A stretch of 64,000 bases of DNA from Doris montereyensis (taxonomy: Eukaryota; Mollusca; Gastropoda; Nudibranchia; Dorididae): the NCBI GenBank assembly GCA_037039925.1, contig JAXRKP010001005.1:62001-126000 (forward strand), read 5' to 3'. Shown piece after piece: positions 28,101 through 41,500 of this stretch (position 1 is its first letter; the number at the start of each line of letters is the position of its first letter). The position numbers and the translations under genes are program-made. Below the pieces are notes generated by a model. That model was not told the DNA's origin, searched no databases, and worked only from the letters and a program-made list of their open reading frames with translations.

Positions 28101-29501
28101 ATCCATTAATAATAAATTTGCAAAATAAGGTCTTTACGTAATTTCAAGTCGTCTGAAGAAAACACTGTTGAAACAAAAAGAAAAATGTTTACCATAGCAG
28201 TAAAACACAAAGAAACTACAGTGTACCTGAAGGAGATCCTTAAAGCTAAGTTTGGGCAAACCCAGGGTGATGAGAGAACGGAAGAAGTCAAGAACAGCAT
28301 TGAGAGCTCCGCCCTGAAGCAAAGGTGACTGCACAAGTTCTAAGATTTGCCGCAAAATTTCGGGCTGAATGTTGACAATGGACGCTTTGTGACCTTGAGA
28401 GATGGTGGTCAACAGGTTAAGGGTCAGCTGGGGTAAACAAGAAATAAACAAAATGATGTAATGTAATCAGTGTATCAAAACATTTAGCACATGTGATTGT
28501 GAGTTAAATGGCAATACATCCTAACCGAACAACAAAGTCTACCAAAACTCAAACTGATTTGTTTGGGCAAAACCGATGCTATTTTTCAGGACTGCATTCA
28601 CAAATACACAAAAATAGGTCAGAGTTTGCAAACAGTCAAAGATTAATATGGATATCTTATAGGGTAGAATTGACTGATATTTTTCTAAGATAAATGGGCC
28701 ACCAGAACAGTGAGCATTGTAAAGCTAGATCTGTATCCCGCACAAGTGCAGTCTCATCGACTGAACATCCTTTATCCCCATCAAACCATCTTATTCAAAG
28801 TCCTTCGCTACTCCTGGGGGAGCATACATTACAGCAACCTGTTAGGCACGTCATACTAACTCTGTCAAGATCTTTCTCTACCTACAGCTGGGTACTCATT
28901 TACACATGATTCAAATGAGAAAAGCAGAGTGAAATATCTTTCCTAAGAGTATAACAACATGAAAAAACACCTGGGCCAGCCATGGGTTTTGAACCAGTGT
29001 TGTTATGATTACAAACGCACAACACTACAGTTTCACTACAATGCCTCTCTCTATATATATATTATCTATATCATATCCACAGCCAAATCAGGGTAGCGTT
29101 CAGTCGCAAGTGCCATGCAAGACTGACTTGCATTCTATTTGCATACCAACATTTTGATTGGATGGAAATATTTTCTGAGCTGAATTTTTTTTAATGACAT
29201 CCTTCCTTCAGTTAGCGTCTTTGCCTGACTTCAAGAAACTGGAGACCTATAAACAGTGACATGATCGCAAAGTGACTCTAACGATTCAAGATATGTGATG
29301 TTGATAACTGAATGCAAATAGAAACTAACTGGAAAGCTGGTCTGTGACAATGGTAGAGTGCTCTCCACAACCTTTCAATGCTTAATACTCTGATTGTCTT
29401 AAAATCTACACCTACCTGAGAAATGTGTAAATCATTTTCGTTAATTAAAGGAGGCATCTCTTTCATCACTTCATTGACCATTCCAGGAGTAACAGATGTG
29501 C
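16195..29501 (-). CDS. CAND1: CAND1 exons 20-32 (C-terminal HEAT repeats), nearly all intact
   Basis: Exons: 29416-29501, 28227-28427, 27415-27471, 25773-25933, 23299-23393, 22571-22674, 21892-21959, 20987-21176, 19103-19291, 18357-18428, 17352-17522, 16726-16872, 16195-16265. Exons 20-29 read through with no correction and every phase agrees. Exon 30 lacks one C in AACMYT...LLDSC (ACCTCC where ACCCTCC is needed), then continues [20 protein letters not shown]. Exon 31 gives [19 protein letters not shown], exon 32 gives [18 protein letters not shown] and the stop. The C-terminal part contacts the RBX1 side and C-terminal region of cullins in known structures. Confidence 0.95.
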
Positions 29502-32500
29502 CTGTGTATAATCAAAGAGGTTGAGAGAGCAAATGCATGAGTTAATGAATACACAAAATGTGATACAAGTTGTCAAATGTTAAGAGTTTAAAAACATGGC
29601 TAATTTCAAGTTTCAATATCTAACAAATAGGCTTTTTGACCTAGTTCTGGCAGCATGCAAAAGTTTGCTTTTAACTCTTGCTCTCTAAGTCTGATCACCG
29701 AAATAACGCTTAGAGAGAGAGCACTCTATTGTCAAAATAGATAAAATTGAATGGACAACTTTACCGAATAAGATTGCATCTTCAAAATACACCACTGTCA
29801 AAAAATAACTCAATATCTCAAGATGAGGACGACAAGGCGTCCACCACTGCAGGATGTAACCCCCACCCATGCCTTCAAGTCAATTCTGTTTCTTGATTTC
29901 CTCTGCCACGTTGCACCCATGTAATTGTTATAACATCATGCAATTTCATCGGTGGTCTACCTTGATTTCTGTGCCCATTTCTTGTCAATATCTAACGTAG
30001 TTAAAAAATTAAAAAGGGCAAATAAACAAAATCCAAACTCTTTAAATGGACTATCGTATTGAATATCAATTGCCTATAACACTTACTGTAATTCTGTACA
30101 ATTACGTTCAAACACTGCAAGGTGCTTAGCTTCAAAAGCCCGCTGATTCTTCCTCAAGAAAAAGCCAATATCGGAAAGCCTTCCTCCTGACAGGTGAAAC
30201 AGATTGAAATTGGATTTACTGTCAAATATAAGCTCACAAAAGCCATGTAGTCTTTAGGCTTCAACTTAAGGGGGAAGGGACAATAGGTTTGTCTTAGTTT
30301 CGTTTGTTTGATTGGTAAGTGTGTCTTTTGAGGGATGGATGGGGTTGCTTATTGACCTTCAATTTTAATTCTTCCTTTTTCATATAAACTTTATACAATC
30401 CTGAAATCTATTCTCATTCTTTGCAATACGCAACCCTTGCTCTATCAAATTGCTACATATTTCAATTCTCATCCGTTTTATTATCTAAGTTGATAGAGTA
30501 ACATGAATTACTAGGAACTCAATTACTAGGAACTCATTTATAATTCAATGGCTAGATGTAAATGACAAAACATTCCTGCTAACAATAAAAAATAGTTCAT
30601 GTTCACATAACCAAAATGAGGCAGAGATGCGAGACAAAGGTTTTGTATTACAAGACAAAAGTTTTTCCAGGAACTTGAGATGACATTATTTGATTGACTG
30701 ATTGAAATTGTCCTATCCACCGCATGTCAATCTCAGGGTAAATTAAAAGGAAAGAGCAAGTTAATAAAGAAAAGCCATAGAGTGAAAGGCAAGAAGTAGG
30801 ACCTCTCAACGGCCCCCACATGATGTTGTAAGATAATTGCAACACAAAAATTAGGCATCTCACCAGTATACTTAGGATGTCAATTTGTAAGGAGCGATCT
30901 GAAAAACAATAATGAGAGACATGAGTCATTACATTTTCTCCTTTCTTTTCATATCATGCCGGGAGAAATAAAGAGGACCCTTTGACACAAACATAGATAA
31001 AAATAGTTTTCAATATATTTAAAAGACGTAACACGTTTTGTAGACGACTGGTCAACATACCGGCTGGACCATGCACACTCTACTACAAGAACTTGAGTAT
31101 TAACTAGAGACTTGAAAAAACTTACTGTGCTATCAACGTGAGAGCTTTGACAGTGGTAAGGCGGGTGATTTCATTCTTTAGTCTCTCTAAAAAGATGACA
31201 CTCTCTGAGTTGTTCTGAAGGCAGTCTCCCAAATTGGACACAATCTGTTACACACCATTGTGAATCAATCTTAATTCATAAACGATGAGATATTGAAAGA
31301 AAAAGGAAATAATTCAATTCCATCTGAACGTCCTGATGATGATGGGCCAAAATCCCCATAATGTTTCGCATTTCAGACCCATGTTTTGTTTCATCAATAT
31401 CTTAGCATTGATTTAGTTTTTTTCATTTAACTGAAGTTACGCTGGCTTTTTATTGTAATGACCGGAAATTGAGAAATTAAATCTAGTAACAATAAAAAAT
31501 GTTATGGATCGCAGACAAAACAATCTTTTTCCAATCATTTAAAATACTGATTTGATCCAAGAGTGTATTCACTAAGAACCTAAAGCAGGCTATTTAAAAT
31601 CTCTATGTGAAATATAAAGGTTGGAGTGCACTGGTTCTGAGTTATAGGTGGTCAAAGTTAGAGACATTCAGCTTTATATATATAGATAAAAGAGAATGTG
31701 GAGTGATTCTTCACTGCAAGCCGTTTTCACTTCCTGGTCAATGTCAGCATCTTGACTGTACAGGCATACAGGTTTTTACATAGGGCCTAAAGTCAAATCA
31801 GATTTGCTTTCGTCTGTGGTAGATTGCATGTGGGAGAAGAAAAAAAAATAGTCATTTCATAATTACAGTACAAACAAAATGAGTTGAGTTTTTCATTCAA
31901 ACTGTGAATCCATAATAATGAGAAGCTTTTTAATACAGTTAAAATAGAAAATGAAGAGAGAGAAAAAAAGAATTCTAAAAAGGTGAAAAAAATCAAATTA
32001 GTAAAATTCACTCAGTTTGCAATCTTTATTCTTTAAACGTAACTTCCGTCGATGTCAATTTGACTCACATAGTCCAACAAAACGGTATCACAACAAAGGC
32101 GCCCAAAATCAGCACGGATATGTGCCGAGGTCTCATACCAAAGCACACATCACAGCTGCGAGAGACTCTTGGTAGGGGGAGCCAAGAGCAATCGCCCTCA
32201 CAGTCAGGCAATAAACCACGTCTCTTGCCAAGTGCCCGGGATAGATACAGACTGCACCCAAACGACCGATGTCACAGGGATGAACACCCCTGTGGCATTG
32301 GGTGCCAAAACAATGGTCTCAGTCCTCCAAGACCCAGGTAACAGGCCTGGGGACGGAAGGCTGGAAAAAGCATCCCAGAGTGCGGAAGAAGAGGCATTCG
32401 TTGGCTTGGCCTGGACTGTCATAAATAGCTAAACGAAAGCTCAACACTAGGTTTATGTGGTGGCGTTAGACCACCGCAAAACCGAATCTTAGCAGAACTG

Positions 32501-35500
32501 GTGATAGCTGCCGTCCCTCTCGGTTGCGATGCCCGGCCGGACGTTTGAAACCGGAGAGTAGTAATGGGTCTTACCAAAGCATTTCAATGAAAGTTTCAGA
32601 CACAGAACGAACGTTGGGCTAGCTGCCCCCGTGCCCACGTGGCCCTCTGAGCGTGGCATGGAGCAATGCTATCAGGGGCCCGCCGCGTCTCCAAGTCCTG
32701 AGGACGCGGCGGTGAATGACGATCAGGAAATAAACACGACTGCGGAACCACAGGAGGCTGCCACGAAGCGCAGCCACCGAGAGTTCCGCACCTTAACAAG
32801 CAGCTCGGATACTGCCGACAACGTCTTGCCTACCTCCGTTACACAGAAGACGTATCGTATCCGAGGCCCCGGACGCCATATGGACAGGCACCGGAGGCCA
32901 CTAGGGAGACCAGGTCCTTTAAGCTCAGCTTTGCGAGTGCTGCAGCTTAATGTCAAAGAGTAGTCCCGAGAACCATCGAGCTGGCGAAAGTCCTTGCTGA
33001 TAGTAAGGTCCACGTCGCATTATTGCAAGAGACCCTGCACGGTAAGCGTAGGGTCAGAGTAGCCGGGTACACGGCCCACAAGTGTGACTGCACTGACTGC
33101 AGAGGAGTAGTCCTTCTTGAGAAACGGGATAACTGCTCTAGTCAAGCACGAAAGACACGGTGGGACCGATATCCAAAAAGGTGGTGATAGCATTCGAGGG
33201 TGATGAGTATAACATCTGGAATGTTTACAACTCACCCAAGGGTGCTATGCGGTTAGAGTTGAATGGACCGAACCACCGGCGGACGATCTAGTTCAACGGA
33301 CGTTCCCCGCGGTGGGGGTACTCCAGTAGGAATAATACCGGGAAGGATATCGAGGCACTTTGTCCTGACCAACCTGGTAATGTTGCAGACGGCTGAAACT
33401 CCGGCCACTCTATTACACACCAGGCATAATACGGAGTCTAGGCCCGACCTCTCACTCTTGTCAGTCGGATCTGTCTGGTGAGCTGAATGTCCTCGAGGAC
33501 GTCGGAAGTGATTTGCCGAGCCCTGACATCAAGGTAGAACGCGGGACCTCGAAACCCCGGCATTGATTTACAGCGGATAGGGAACTGGATCAGGTCGTTT
33601 TAACGTCGATGAGGATTACACTAAGATCAAACAAGCAATCCTCAAAGCAGCGCAAAGGCAATTCCAAAGGGTGGATTACTGTTATTCACCCTTTTGGACC
33701 GAAAAAAAAAATTGCCCAAGTCGTGAAGAAAGGCAAAAGCGCGTAGAATGACACGGCACCTGGTGCTCATAACAATATAATCGGCTCTGCGCTGAAGCGA
33801 AGCTTCTCATACGGGAGGAAAAGCGAAAGCACTGGGTCGAGAGATGCGAAGGGCTTGACCTGGGGAAGGACACGCGGGGTGTGGAAGCTGCTGGACCAGC
33901 TGAAAGGGCTCGACCACGTGCGTAACCCGACTCCATTGAAGATGGAGAATGGCAATCTTGCCTTTTCAGATGCAAAAAAAGCCAAAACCCTCAATAGGCA
34001 TTTTGCACGGGTTAACAAGGCCGGGCCCAGGGATGCTGGAATACGCAGCGAACGCAGGGGCTAGAACGGGAAGCGAGGGAGAGGATAGGCGATGGATTCG
34101 CAAGTGCTCTGACCCTACAGGAGTTGGACAGGGCAATCAACCGAGCCAAAGTCCGTAAGGCGCCGGGTAGCGACCATATCTCTAATGAGATGCTGAAGCA
34201 TCTGGGACTGTCGGCACGGCAAAAGCTGCTAGGTTTCTTCAATGAGACTTGGAGAAAGGGAGCGATCCCAAGGAGTGGAAGGTTGCAATCGTCACTGCAA
34301 TCCCAAAAAAGGGTAAAGATCCCACAGAACCACAGAGCTACAGGCCCATCTCGCTCACATCCTGCGTTAGCAAGGTTGCTGAGCGAATGGTGAATGACCG
34401 CCTGTACAGTTATCTGGAGCGTAGGGGGATTCTATCCCAAGACCAAGCGGGCTTCCAAGAGGAATGCGACCGGAGGACCAAATCCTCAGAATGATGCAAA
34501 ATGTCATCGATCACCTTCGAAAGAGGGTAGACTCGGTGGCAGTAATGGACCTCAAACAAGCATATGATCGCGTTTGGAGGTCGGGCCTGTTGTTGAAAAT
34601 GCTCAGAGTAGGTGTAACCTCTACTTTTGGATTCGTGATGGCGGCGCGGGTGATCCGAACCAGAAGCGGTGCCGCCCTGTCCGGTGGCCTAACCCTCATT
34701 TACCGCAAAGCAATGCACCTTATTTCTGTATTTATTAATGATATTGCCCAGAACGTAGCTGGCAACGTGACCATGTTCGATGACATGGTCATTTGGTGTC
34801 AGGGAAAGAACGTAGAGGATGCGGCCCAAAAGTTGCAAAACGATCTCAATGTGCTGAGCTCTTACTGTGAGCCATTTGAATCAGAAGACGGTGTATACCA
34901 CCTTCACCAACTGACTAAAAGGAGCTCAATTTGAGAGGCGGTCAAGGATTGAAAAAGGACGATGCACCCACCTACCTGGGTGTTAAGCTCGACCCAAGAC
35001 TCTCGCTGAAAACGCATGGAGGAACTGGCCGATAAGATGTCCCTGAGGCTGAACGTGTTCAAAGTTGGCAACACCCGCTGGGGCGCCGGCTTCGATGTCC
35101 TGAAAACACTCTACGTGGGACACATCAGAGCTTAGGTATGCCATGCCTGTCCTGCCATCGTGGCCCATTTGAACCTCCGACCCCTCGAACAAGTCCATAA
35201 CCGGGCCTTGCGATTTATATGTGGTGGAATGAGATCCTCAAAAGTAATGACCGACATGGAACCGCTATCGGTAAGGCGTGATTACTCGATACTAAACAAA
35301 ATGCGACGATATCCACGGGGATCGACGCAGAGACATTTCGATGATTCATACTGTATGAAAAGAAAGTGCTTCATGAGAGAAGCAGAAAAGCTGAGTGAGG
35401 AAATGGGTTTGAGAAATCTGCCATGGTTGATAGTCACAGTACCCAAAGTACTCCCGTGGGTCGCGCCTTCACCGCCTAGGATCCATGCGAGGCTTTTTCA

Positions 35501-38500
35501 AACGGCACTCAAGGGTTTCGATCCCTTGATGCTAAGGACGTTGGCGTTGAAAACTAGCCGTACCCGAGCGATGCAATCAATGCATACACAGACGGTAGTC
35601 CGCATGGGATACGGCGTGCTCATCGAGTATCAAACGGTTTCTATCGCTTACTACGAGGCCGAAATAATCGCCCTATACGTGGCCCTGAGCAGGGTAATTG
35701 ACTGGCTCGGGAACCACCAAATTCGACGGGGCCCAAAGTCCGAAGGATGACGCGAAGTCAGTTCTTTTCGCTTCTCCGGCCTTGCGACTATTCAGGGCTT
35801 CTTGGAGACACACCTCAAACGCTCCAATGGATACCTGGACATTGCGGAATCCCTGGCAACGACAGCCGGCAGATTGGCAAAAACCGGCGCCAATCTAGAT
35901 GCAAAATCAACCGGCCTAACAGGACCTGGTCTGGAAGACGGGTTCACATATGTCAAAAGGCTCTGCCGAGAGGCAATGACAGACAGATGGATTGCGGATT
36001 GGGCAAAAGACAAAACTGGCAGGGAGGTATACCAGCACATGCCAGGTCCTATGAAAGATGACGCGTGGAGGACCCTAAGACGGAGGGACCAAGCAACCGT
36101 TTTCGGGATGCGCACTGGCCACGCACCTCGGCGCGCATCTTTAACCCAACCCGTGATCCAACCTGTCGTTGGTGCGGTGACCCATCGGAAAACTCTTACC
36201 ATGTGCTTGTTAAATGTCCATCGCTGAGAAAGATGAGATCGAGGTGGCTCCCGGAGGAACCCACGCTGGGCAAAATTTGAAAAAACGGCGTCTTTCTGCC
36301 AAGCCACCATCTGGGGTGAGAGACAGTAAAGACGCCAATATGACAGAAACTTTCGGCTGCCAAGGGGTTGAAATACTTTCAGATGTGAAAAAAGTGTGAA
36401 AAGCAAGAATATTTCTATGAAAAACCTTAAGAGCATCACAAAGTCTGATTGACTAAGCACCGTTGAAATACCAGGAGAAAAAGAGGCCACAAACCTGTTG
36501 ATGACTTTGACCAACTGTTGAGTGACCAGCCTCTGATGTTATTTTGTAGAAAGGATCCCCAACAGCATTTACTATGGGCTGAGACAGCCAAGGCAGAGAG
36601 GGAAACAAAAATAAATATCTGGTAAAAATGTATACTTTTGTTCAAACTTGTGCAAATGGATGATAAATCTGATCATATATTTTCAAAAATTCACTCTATT
36701 CAAGGTTGTTGTCTTTCACATGAACAATTACAATGTTGGGATTCCAGTCAAAGAAAGAAATTGTCCTTATACTCTAAAGTAATTTATCACTTAAAAATTC
36801 TAAGAACAACTGTTTAAAGTGATTATTGTTTTCACTTGATACATTAATGAAAATGAAGACGTATATATGTAATTTTAACAGTTTGTTCATCTATTCACGC
36901 TCTAGAAAGGGATAGGTTTTTGTTTCATTTGAAATTCACCCTGTGTCTGGCATATACAGTGATCTCAGGGTGAATTAAGTGGAAGAAACAGCAAGATAAA
37001 TAAAAAAATAAAAGTGAAAATAAAGAAGTAGGACCTACAGAGGGTGACAGTGATAAGATGGCCTACAGAGGGTGAAAGTGATAAGATGGCCTACAGAGGG
37101 TGAAAGTGATAAGATGGCCTACAGAGGGTGAAAGTGATAAGATGGCCTACAGAGGGTGATAGTGATAAGATGGCCTACAGAGGGTGAAAGTGATAAGATG
37201 GCCTACAGAGGGTGATAGTGATAAGATGGCCTACAGAGGGTGAAAGTGATAAGATGGCCTACAGAGGGTGATAGTGATAAGATGGCCTACAGAGGGTGAA
37301 AGTGATAAGATGGCCTACAGAGGGTGATAGTGATAAGATGGCCTACAGAGGGTGATAGTGATAAGATTACAGAGGGTGATAGTGATAAGATGGCCTACAG
37401 GGTGAAAGTGATAAGATGGCCACAGAGGGTGATAAGATGATATAGTGATAAGATGGACAGAGGGTGATAGTGATAAGATGGAAGATTCTGGGGACAACGA
37501 CTTACTGGCACTAAGATTTTGATGTGGGGTGAAATACATGGTGGTTATGATTGCTTAGCAATATGTTCAGGAAAAGCCAAGGTGTCAATCTTCATGTTAG
37601 AGCTGGAATTTTGTCTCTGTGGAAAAAATACAAAAAGAGAAATACTAGAGGAAATCTCAGGCATGTTTAATGAGTATGATTTTAGTCTCTCATTAAAGTT
37701 ACAAGAAAGTTCCCATTTGTAAACATCAATGGAAAATTTGCCTCTCAAAGAAAGCTATTTCCATGCATTGAACAATAAAACTCAACATTACAATAAAAGA
37801 TGTTTCCAAGCTATTTGTACAAATGAATAATTAACAGACAGCTTCATGCTGTGACACTTTCAATACTTCTGACATCCTTCCAGTGCTATTATGACTATTT
37901 GACATGAGTTTGCAGAGTTATTAACTATTTGCCATGAGTTTGCTATTATGACTATTTGCCATGAGGTTGCTATTTATGACTATTTGCCATGAGTTTGCTA
38001 TTATGACTATTTGCCATGAGTTTGCTATTATGACTATTTGCCATGAGTTTGCTATTATGACTATTTGCCATGAGTTTGCTATTATGACTATTTGCCATGA
38101 GTTTGCTATTATGACTATTTGCCATGAGTTTGCTATTATGACTATTTGCCATGAGGTTGCTATTATGACTATTTGACTATTTGCCATGAGTTTGCAAATA
38201 CTTTTAGGACTATTTGACTATTTGATTTATATGACTATTTGCCATGAGGTTGCTATTATGACTATTTGCCATGAGTTTGATCCATATTCTATTATGACTA
38301 TTTGCCATGAGGTTGCTATTATGACTATAGATTAGCCATCTGAGGTTGCTATTATGACTATTTGAATAGATCCATGAGTAATTGTATTGTCATAGGACTA
38401 TTTGCCGGAAATTCTTCAAACTTTGCTATTATGACTATTTGCCATGAGGTTGCTATTATGACTATTTGCCATAAAAAGAAACTGAGTGTGAAAAGCAAGA

Positions 38501-41500
38501 ATGGAAAAAATTTTGCTATTAAATGACTATTTGCCATGAGGTTGCTATTATGACTATTTGCCATGATGCAAGTTTGCTATTATGACTATTTGCAAAATGA
38601 GTTTGCTATTATGACTATTTGCCATGAGGTTGCTATTATGACTATTTGCCATGAGGTTGCTATTATGACTATTTGCCATGAGGTTGCTATTATGACTATT
38701 TGCCTATTTGCCATGAGGTTGCTATTATGACTATTTGCCATGACTACTTTCCATGACTATTTGCCATGAGTTTGCTATTATGACTATTTGCAATGAGGTT
38801 GATATTATGACTATTTGCCATGAGGTTGCTATTATGACTATTTTGGCTATTTGCCATGAGGTTGCTATTATGACTATTTGCCATGAGTTTGCTATTATGA
38901 CTATTTGCCATGAGTTTGCTATTATGACTATTTGCCATGAGTTTGCTATTATGACTATTTGCCATGAGGTTGTTATTATGACTATTTGTCATGAGGTTGC
39001 TATTATGACTATTTGCCATGAGGTTGCTATAATGACTATTTGCCATGAGGTTGCTATTATGACTATTTGCTATGAGGTTGCTATTATGACTATTTGCCAT
39101 GAGGTTGCTGTACAATTTAACTGGAGCGGAATGTTTCAGGCTAGCATGGCTCAGACAAATTTTATTCATAAAGCATTGGAACGTTTTATTGAACAATATC
39201 AAACAATGCAAACTCAGCATTTTCCCTAAAAATACAAACTATCACGTTTCAGAGAAGGGAAAATATAAAAACATTATAAGACAGTAAAATATTTTTAATA
39301 AAATTGATTCGCTCAACCATCTAGTCCCATCGAAGGACGGAACAATAAACAGGAGGTTCTGTGTGCAGATCACAACACTGTGCTTGTTAAAGATGCCTTG
39401 GCTGTTTGCATACAGGGTATTCTGGGCAAAATCAAAAATCTTACCAAAACCCCAGAGATAACCTTAGTTATAGATTAGATTTGGGTAAAGTTAAATAAAA
39501 CTGCTTCACCCTACTACTAACCCAAGAGAATATTGGATTCCAGGTATCAGACTGCTCAAATGCTGGTCCAGGGCCCCTCTCAGCACTTGGACCAACTCTG
39601 TCAGAAGACAAAAGCATCCCTGGCGTGTCTTTATACTCTTCTCCCTTAGCTGTCGATGAATGGCACGGACAACGTCTGGAATTTGTGTTTGAAGCATGTT
39701 CAGAGGCCTGAAGATAAACAAAAAGAAAAAAAAGATTTAAATTTAAAGCAAACTTATCTTCAAATCTCAACATACAGAAGAGTGGTCAAAGCCAAACGAA
39801 TAGAGAACTATATTTTTAAAAATACAAACAAAATTACCAACCGAGATGAAAGACACAGTGTGATTTACAGTAGGCATAAACTTGTGATTGATTAATATTA
39901 AAACAACAATACAATATTTTTCTGAGAAAAGGGATTATAACTGGCTTGTAAAGTCATTAAAAAGAAACTGAGTGTGAAAAGCAAGAATATTTCTAGAAAA
40001 TAATTCTTAATATTGTTATTATCTGCATGATTTGAAAACAAATTCTTTCTGTTCCTTAGAAAAAGAGAGCCAAATGACTATCATGTTAAGCCAGTCAAGT
40101 GAATGACAGTACAAAATTAGCTCATGATCATTGACAACGACTTACCCTTCTTCTTCCTCCATAATGTCATTTCCAGCTACAATGATAGGTCTTGTTTGCT
40201 TCAGCAATGCAATGTAAGCGTGGAATATGTCACTTTCACATTTTCTTCTCGTTCTGAGAAACAAACAAAAAACAAAATAGAAAAAGCATTAAGGGGAAGA
40301 AAATAAGAAATTAAAATCATCTAGCTTATATGATACGATTTTATTTTAACTTCATACTTTGATCACAAATAAAACCGAAAACTTTACAGGTAATACTAAA
40401 AGCGATTTTAATAAATGAATTTCCCCTTGTATGATGAATAAAGTATTATTATTATCATTATTACTTCTATTATTATCAGCAATGAAAAAACTAAAACAAG
40501 GAATACCACAGTACAATCGCCACTTACAAAGTGAACCAAAATCCACTATCCTTACTTCCTGATGATAGTGGAGAGAAAAAAAAACCAAAAAAAAACAACA
40601 GTATGATAAAGTTAAAAATATGACCAAAAAAAAAAGGCGGTAACCTTTGAATCGTAGAATGAGAGCTGGTGAAACAGTTTTGTAAAATTCTAGCAGCATG
40701 TCATGCCTTGTGCTGACAATGGCCTCAGACATTTGGCAGAAGCTCTTCGAACTTTCCAGCTCATGTCATCATCATCGCTATATTCATCTTCAGACTCACT
40801 GCAAAAATGACAAGAATTCAATAAATGTTTCAATATTATTGAAAAGCTTCAATGTGTTTTCAGTATGGAGTGACATAATCACGATGCATTTGGTTGAAAT
40901 ATACGGACTTTGATCAATTTGTAAAACATTTCAAAATATTTTCACTGAAAACCATTCATAAAGTTGATGAGATTTATAGAAAATCATCTATAAAATAAGA
41001 CAGAGTCATTTGTAATGAGTATATTGGTACTATTCATTTGTTTGTTCTCTCTTTTCAATTCAACTCAAGCCTTCATAAAGCCCTCCACATTGTCGGCTCA
41101 GATCTATATTGTCGAAATAACTTCTGACATATGACAATTTTACTTTCACTTTTTGCTTATCCTCGTGGTGCTTGGGCAGCACATAAAGCAAAACATATGA
41201 CAATTCATCAGAGTTAAAATCGTTGTCACAGAAGTCAATTGTTTGTCATAGATTTAACTTGCATTTTGTCCTGACTTAAAATTCTCTTTCCAGACCAGAA
41301 CTTCACAGCATATTTTTTCTCAAAATGGGTTTATGTGTAGCTAAGGTATATTAAAAAAATAACGGATAAACGAACAAATCTTTATATCATCAGCTACAGC
41401 TGTTTTTGTTGGATTTTTTTTGTAAAAAAATATTGTAAAAAAAAACTCCTTTCGTCTTCCTCATCATCTTGCAGGTCTGTATCCATGGCATCATCTTCAT

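Noticed and set aside
33682..36514. Minus-strand frames up to 240 codons within the LINE
   Set aside because: Shadows of the plus-strand endonuclease, RT and RNase H reading frames; no family resemblance.
38744..39229. 158-codon repeat proteins on both strands
   Set aside because: Frames are open only because the minisatellite unit is 27 bp; no codon bias, start context or conserved domain.
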